Source: Alectoria sarmentosa
Lineage: Eukaryota > Ascomycota > Lecanoromycetes > Lecanorales > Parmeliaceae
NCBI GenBank assembly: GCA_009733775.1
Contig: WOGZ01000418.1
Span: forward strand, 1 to 25,861
Reading direction: 5' to 3'
DNA length: 25,861 bases
Shown here: positions 19,741 to 25,861 of the stretch, one piece after another
Position numbering within the stretch: the first letter of the stretch is position 1
Layout: every line of letters begins with the position of its first letter
The notes under the pieces: generated by a model
The model's input: the letters and a program-made list of their open reading frames with translations, nothing else
Told to the model about the DNA's origin: nothing
Databases searched by the model: none
Translations under genes and position numbers: made by a program

Positions 19741-22700
19741 AAATTCAATATTAAAATAAAATACATATTTCTTTATAATTAAAAAAGAAATTATATTAAT
19801 AAAAACGCTTTTAATCGAATTAACTTCAAATTTCGCAATAAATAAAAAATTTACTTAATTCTCTTAATTATAACTTATATACGCATAAAAATATTATTTT
19901 AACGCGAAATTCGCATTCTCAATTTAATCATTAATTTCGAAATGAAATATAATAAACAATTTCGACTTTATATTAATTCTCGCGCATAATTTTTATTAAA
20001 AATAAACGATAAATTATATATCTCGATTAAAAATAATAATAAACGAATATTTTTCTTTTCTTCAAATTTATTCGAGAAAGATTTATATAACGATTTTTAT
20101 TTCGAGAAAATTCAAAATTATAAACTTTTTTTTCTTTATTAATCGATTTATAACGATTATAATATATTAATAATCTTTATTATATCTCTTATAAATAAAT
20201 AACGAGATAATAAAATTAACGAAAATATTTTTTTAATATTTATTTAATATAAAAAAAAACTTAAATAGCTTATATTTATCTTTTTTATAACTTTTTAATC
20301 GTTTATAAATATAATAATTATGAATAAATTTAAAAACGATGCTTGTTATTCGAGATTAATAATAATGCGTATTAACTTTATTATATATAATAACACGTTT
20401 TATATGATCGTTCGACTTTAAGTCGTATATAAACTTAATTATGCGTGTCTTTAATTCGATATTATTAAATATATACAATCATTTACGTATATATAATAAA
20501 TCATTTTTTAATTAATAATTCCTCAATTTCAATCGAAGATTTTTTTTAATTAAATCTTAAAAAATTCTTCTTTTTTCAATCTTTTTAATATAAATAATTT
20601 ATTAAAAAATCTCATTATTTTTATATAAATCTCTCATTTATATTATAATATTTAACTTAATAATAAAATCATTTATTGATTTTAATAATTTTTCAACAAA
20701 TGATTTTAAGATATTAAATAATAATTCTTTTAATAACTTTTTATCGTTAATCTCTTTTTCATTTAAATCGTATATTATAATTATTAAATTATAAATTATT
20801 AAAAAAACATCGTCGAAAAACAAAAACGCAAGATTTAACATTTATTATATCTTTTTTTTCAAATATCTAATCTTTAAAAGCACTTATTATTAATGTTATT
20901 TTTTGTTATTAAAGTTATTTTATAAAAGATCGTCAGATCGACGAGTGAGATTATCGAATTTAATGCTTTACTTTCTCAATTTATATATAATACGAAAATT
21001 GAACTCAAAAAAAAACTTCGCTTAACGCGCTTATTTTCGATTTAATTGTTTTATTATTATAAAATATTCGAAATTTTTATAATGTATAAAAATCTTAATT
21101 AAATCTTCAATTAATATTTTAATTAACTTAAAATATTATTTCTCAAAAACACGTATAATAATCAACAATTCTTTATTATAAATTTCGTAATTGCATTTTT
21201 AAAATAACATTTTTTTAAATATAAAAACGATTGAATATAATACGTCTTAATTATTTATTTAAAAAAAAATTATAATTATTATATAATCGAAGACATTAAT
21301 TTCGACTTATATTTTTTTATCGAAATCAAAATACGCAAAAATAAGCGCATTTATAAAAAATTTCTTCAATTTTTTAAATGATCTTTATTCGAAATTATTT
21401 AATACTTAAAAAAATATAAAGAATTTTTATTCGATACGCGTGAAATTAAAAAATAACGTAATAATTCTCGAATATTCGTGCATAAATCTTTTATAAAAGT
21501 TTGCGAATTCGAGAAAGACTTAAATGCTTTTAACGCATTTTAACGTTTTTTAATTTCATATTATTTTAATCTTTTATAAATTCATTTTAAGATTTTTAAT
21601 AATTATAATAAACTCGAAATATTTTATTTACTTTATATAAAATTCACATTTATTAATATTTAAATATAAATTAATTTATTATAACTTTTTTAAAACTTTT
21701 TTTATATATTTAATATATTCTTTTTTCGTATTATTATAAATCAAAATATTATCAAAATACGTAAAGTAAAATATATTTAAATATTCGCGCAAAACATTAT
21801 TAATAAAAATTTAAAAAATGTTTAACGCATTATATAATTCGAAAAACATTATTATATATTTAAATAAATTATATTTTATAAAAAACGTTATTTTTTTCTC
21901 ATATTTTTTCTTAATCTTAATTTCGTTAAATGCGATAATTATATCGAATTTAATATATTATTTAATTATATATAACTTTATTAAAATATCTTTTATCAAT
22001 AAAAATACATTTCGATTTTAAATAATTAAAACGTTTAACGTACGATAATTCACGTAAATACGTAAATTATTATCGAATTTTTTCACAATTAATACGAAAA
22101 CTGTATATAAAAAGATATTTAATTAAATATAATCTTTATTTAACATTTTTTTTATATACTCTTTAACAATTGTGACTTATTTTTTTAATATTTTATAAAC
22201 ACGTTTAATTAACGATATTACTTTTATTTATAAATCGATAAAATGATTTACTTTTTTATAAAATAAGAATTTATTAACTTTTATCGAATTTTAAACGTTT
22301 ATTTATTTATAATACGCTTTAAACATTTTAATTTTTAACTCTTTTAATATAATTAAATCTTTTCGCAACTTTTGAAATTTTTTTTTATAATCATTCAATG
22401 TGATAATTACGACGTTTATCGTGAATTTTAAAAAACGATTTTTATTTTTTAATTATATTAATCTTTTAAAATCTTTTAATTATATAACGTATATTTAATT
22501 ATTTTCTTTTTTTATTATATGAACAAAAATATATATAAAGATTTTAATAATATTAATCTCTTTTATGTATCTCTTCTCTTTTAATTTAAAAGATTTATTA
22601 TAAATCGTGAAAAATTAATAATGTAATAAACAATTAATCGTGCAATGATTTAAATTGAAAATGAAAAATCTCTTTATAAAAAATATTTAAAAATTATGCA

Positions 22701-22980
22701 ATTTCATTTATAACATTTTTAAAATAATATTATATTTATTTAATAAAATAATTAAAAATCATAATTTCTTAATATAATTTTTTAACATAAATTAAAATCG
22801 TATTATATATATAATATTCGATTTTAATTTATCGTCGATTAATCGCAATTTATATAATTTAATTAACGATATCGTTGATAATTTATATTTTTTAATATAA
22901 TTTATATCGACGAAGCTTTTTATTAAAACTTCGATATTTATTAAATAATTTATTATAATAAATTCTTTTTATAATTAAAC
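19741..22980 (-). pseudogene. RIP-degraded Ty3/gypsy Pol (protease-RT-RNase H-integrase)
   Basis: Read from 22980 down to 19741 in one frame. Protease part: K-S-F-V-D-I-N-Y near 22917, and Y-N-I-I-L-K-M-L at about 22732, where the family has P-I-I-L-G-L-P-W. Reverse transcriptase: H-F-I-D-L near 22245, L-R-I-Y-V-N-Y-R-T-L-N at about 22065-22033, L-Y-N-A-L-N at about 21837, and the active site Y-F-D-N at 21759-21748 (second Asp changed to Asn). RNase H: F-A-Y-F-D near 21333, Y-N-K-E-L-L near 21180, K-Q-L-N-R near 21048. Integrase: zinc motif H-N-Y-Y-I-Y-K near 20325 (both Cys changed to Tyr), V-N-F-I-I-S-L near 20220 (Asp changed to Asn), F-N-R-D-I near 20031, and E-N-A-N near 19920. Stops are numerous, nearly all explained by Gln, Arg or Trp codons mutated by RIP. 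No frameshift was seen in about 1080 codons. Confidence 0.92.
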
Positions 22981-25190
22981 GTATTTATAAAAATTTAATT
23001 TTTTTTTATTTCAATTTTTCTATAAAATCGCAAAAAGAGAAAATAACGATAATAAGGTTTTTTAAACTCGTTATTTATAATTGTTTTATTTTTATACGCA
23101 TTTAATTCTTAATTTTTTTAAAAGCGACTTTATTAAAAAGATTTAATTTTTTATTAATTCGACGAAAGAACTTATATTATTCATTTTTAAAATAAAGATT
23201 CGAATAATTATTAACTTAATAGCGATGTTTTTTTTAATAAGTCAATTGACGATTTTACACGCAGCGAAAACGTTTTCGTTATAATATTTATAATTTCATT
23301 TTAAACATTTATAATAACGTTTTTAATTCTTTAACGTTTATATTTAATGTGTAAACAATTAATATCGATTTTTAAATTTTATAAATTCGATAAATTTAAT
23401 AAATTCGATAATTTAATTTTTTTGAAAATATAAATTCGAAATTATCGAAAAAAAAGAACCTTTTCTTTTCTTTAACGTTTTTATAAATGTTTTTTTTAAC
23501 ACATTTTTCTTAAAAAGAATTTCACGTGCTTTATCGTTAATTCGAAATTTTATATTAAATTAATATAATCGAATTATGAGAGCAAAAAAATCGATAAAAA
23601 TAATATTATTTATAATTTTATTTCTTAATCGCCAAGAGATTAATTTCTTTAAATGATTTCGTTTTGATAAATTAATAAAATTTAATAAAACAATTTCAAT
23701 AATAAAACGAGCGTAAAAGACAAAAAAGCTCTTTTTGAGATTTTTAACATTTATTGCGAACTTAAAATTTTGAAATTTTGCTTTCGCTTTTTATTCTCGA
23801 TTAATTTTCGCGAATAATAAATTAAAATCATATATTATTTTATTAACATTAAGATAATAATTTAAAATCGTGATATTAATAAATTTAACTTTAATTATAT
23901 TATAAACGACATTTTCATAATAATCGCGAATGTAATTAATTTTGCTTTATTTATTCGAATATAATTTTCAATTATTACGAAACTTAAAGTTTAATTTTAT
24001 ATATTAAATTTTATAAAATTTATTATTTTTTATATTATAAAACTTTTTAACGTCGAATTATTTATTTTTTAATTTATTAAAAATGAAATCTGTTATAATA
24101 AAAATGCTACGATAAATAATTTTATATAAAATTATCTTAAATATCGCTATATTTATCGATATTATAACACGTTTAATAAAATTAAAACGTTAAATCTCAT
24201 TATCAAAGTTCACATATTTCATATTTTTGAAATTTTCTTTCGAGGTCGTAATCTTTATCACGATCAATTTTTTCTTAAAATTAAAGATTTTTTTAACTCG
24301 ATTATCGATTAAATCGCGATATTTTTTATAAAAATATCACAATCGCTTAATTTCTTTTTATTATTCTTTCAACATTTTGATAAACTTTTTTAATTATTAT
24401 ATTATAAAAACAAAGTGTTATTTATTAATATAAATATTTTAAATGAGATTTAAAATTTATTTATAATAAATAGCGATATTAATAATTATTATTTAAATTA
24501 CGTTATATCACTTTTTTAAGTGTTGAAAGACGCTTTTTAAAAAACGCTCATTAATTTACATTTTCTTAAATAAACTTTCTTCATCTTTATTCTCGACATT
24601 AATGTCTTTAAATAACATAAATTTTTTCTCGAATTCGCTTAATTCAATTATGTATCGTCACAACTTGTCGCGAAATTTTTTTTTTTTTTTTAAATGAATG
24701 TTTCTCACGATTCGAGTTTTTTAATTCTTTAAATTATAATAAAGATGTTTTTTATACAAAATTTAATTGAATAATCTAACTTTGAAAGAAATTTAATGCG
24801 ATATTTTTTATAAATTTTTAAGATATAAAAAACGAAGAATCAGAGATCTTAATTTCATTTCTCGTTAAATTTTTTAATAAAGCATCTTTTATTATTATTA
24901 AAGTCGATTCTTTTTTAATCTCAATAAGATTTCTTTTTATATAAAATTCAAATATGAAATTTCGTATATTTATATATAACGAGTAAACTTTACTCGATTT
25001 TTAATTTTTTTCGTTTTCGTTAACGTCGAACGCGTGAAAATTATAATAATAATATTATTATATTTGCGTAATGCGCACGCATAATAAAGCTTATACGCGT
25101 ATTTATTTCGATTAAATAATTAACTTATAAGTCATTATCACTTAAAAAAATAATTAAAATTATGTTAAAAATTATATATAAAATTAAGTA
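22981..25190 (-). pseudogene. Presumed gag region of the gypsy element, not recognisable
   Basis: It lies between the protease and the right terminal repeat, so gag and the leader should be here. No CCHC knuckle or other gag motif could be read with confidence on the minus strand. A slightly GC-richer patch at 23235-23280 (CGTTTTCGCTGCGTG on the minus strand) is where a knuckle would be expected, but the spacing does not fit. Confidence 0.4.
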
Positions 25191-25253
25191 ATTAATGTAA
25201 AACTAAGTCGTAAAACTAATTTTAATCGATAATGATAAATTATATTAAATTTA
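25191..25253. repeat. Right terminal direct repeat flanking the gypsy element
   Basis: ATTAATGTAAAACTAAGTCG, then TAAAACTAATTTTAATCGATA: the partner of the repeat at 18716-18778, in the same orientation. Beyond about 25253 the similarity is lost in ATA-rich sequence, so the LTR boundary on this side is not defined. Confidence 0.6.
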
Positions 25254-25861
25254 ATATTATGATAATAATAATATAATTATAACGATAATAATATTATCTT
25301 AAAAACGTTTTATTAAAAAACTTTTAAACGATTTTTAATTCGATTAAATTTCGAATATAACGTTTTTCAAATTAAATTAAAATTTTATTAATTAAATTTT
25401 TTACATAATTATTATAATTATAATTATATTTTAATTAATTATTTATTATTTAATTATATTTTTATTTTTACGATTTATTATTTAATAAATTAAAATTTAT
25501 AAATTAAATTTATAATATATAAAAACAAACGAAGATCAAACGAACTTGAAATCTAACGTCGATTAAACTTTTTTTTTTCTTTTTTTTTCTTTTTTTTTCT
25601 CTCTCTTCGAATTGAAATTTTAAATTTATTAATGTATTTAAATTAAAAATATATTAAAATTATGAATGTATTAAGACTATAAATTTTATTTAAAATGCAA
25701 AAAATTAATAATTTGTTTCAATTTCAAAACTTTTTTTCTGATTTTTTTTTAAAAAAATTTTAAATTTTTTTTTTTAAATTAATTTTTTTTTTTCGAATCG
25801 AAATTTTAAATTTAATTATTTATTAAATTTATAAATTTTATGCAAATTTAAAACGAATTGT
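25254..25861. other. AT-rich RIP-mutated tail of the window
   Basis: No gene or transposon domain is recognised. The stretch contains a 41-base pyrimidine tract (25568-25608) and several T-rich runs at about 25730-25795. AATTTTAAATTT-like words recur near 25615, 25760 and 25802, suggesting short diffuse repeats. Confidence 0.6.
25568..25608. repeat. 41-base homopyrimidine tract with 10-bp periodic C
   Basis: C occurs at 25568, 25579, 25589 and 25599 within T runs, then the tract ends CTCTCTTC. On the minus strand it is a pure A/G tract, as found just inside the 3' LTR of LTR retroelements. It could belong to another minus-strand element lying to the right, or be a simple microsatellite. Confidence 0.6.

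Larger units (their letters stand above)
18716..25253 (-). mobile_element. RIP-inactivated Ty3/gypsy LTR retrotransposon (about 6.5 kb, minus strand)
   Basis: A gypsy-order polyprotein (protease, RT, RNase H, integrase) is read on the minus strand between about 22.98 and 19.74 kb. It is framed by a short direct repeat at 18716-18778 and 25191-25253, both containing TGTAAAACTAAGTCGTAAAA. The spacing of 6475 bp suits a gypsy element, and the repeats sit where the LTRs are expected. Similarity between them fades after about 60 bp, so LTR length and the exact ends are unresolved. A 266-bp LTR with TGTAAAA..TTTTACA termini at 18721-18986 is one option. No target-site duplication was found. Confidence 0.7.

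Noticed and set aside
20638..20841. A 67-codon open frame on the minus strand
   Set aside because: It is the RNase H-integrase linker of the gypsy pol, in the same frame as the rest of that relic.
21818..22021. A plus-strand open frame rich in Ile/Leu/Phe
   Set aside because: It is the antisense of the gypsy reverse transcriptase, which reads clearly on the minus strand.
4541..25861. Mitochondrial DNA as the source of the AT-rich block
   Set aside because: Retroelement pol genes with RIP-type stops, the abrupt junction with nuclear-type genes and the absence of respiratory or rRNA genes argue for a nuclear isochore.
4541..25861. Centromere or subtelomere
   Set aside because: An AT-rich RIP block of this kind can be centromeric, but there are no telomere repeats, telomere-linked helicase traces or other direct evidence in the window.

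Overview
The window looks like nuclear DNA of a filamentous ascomycete (Pezizomycotina). A 4.5-kb gene-bearing block of ordinary base composition meets a 21-kb AT-rich block abruptly. The AT-rich block consists of retroelements ruined by C-to-T and G-to-A mutation, the pattern left by repeat-induced point mutation (RIP). The small 60-bp intron, short 5' leaders and RIP-like decay support this placement; no species can be named.

Layout. 1-126: an Asp-coding GAT/GAC repeat, possibly the tail of a gene running off the left edge. 300-420: a 14-bp minisatellite. 909-1508 (minus): a spliced gene for a small secreted protein with six cysteines, with a TATA box upstream. 2830-3993 (plus): an intact Ulp1/C48-type cysteine protease gene. 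4200-5705: a 141-bp tandem repeat that straddles the composition boundary. Its outermost unit is hardly mutated and the inner units are heavily mutated.

7740-15884: a Ty1/copia element on the plus strand with 118-bp LTRs, 8-bp terminal inverted repeats and a candidate 5-bp target duplication. Zinc knuckle, protease, integrase, reverse transcriptase and RNase H can all still be read through stop codons between 9.64 and 13.1 kb. A 2.7-kb repeat-filled stretch separates pol from the 3' LTR. 16.5-17.1 kb: a doubtful trace of a pogo/Fot1-like transposase. 18.7-25.25 kb: a Ty3/gypsy element on the minus strand. Its protease-RT-RNase H-integrase frame can be followed for about 3.2 kb without any indel I could detect, although stop codons are frequent. 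No rRNA, tRNA, CRISPR array or bacterial feature was seen.

The genes do not form a pathway. The value of the window is structural: a candidate secreted effector and a SUMO-type protease lie within a few kb of a RIP-silenced isochore, and the mutation pattern can be read directly. The two copia LTRs differ by 14 transitions and 1 transversion by hand count. None of the transitions lies in a CpG, and all CpGs are shared, so the mutator seems to hit CpA and CpT (and probably CpC) while sparing CpG. I found no clear sign of a wholly new genetic system.
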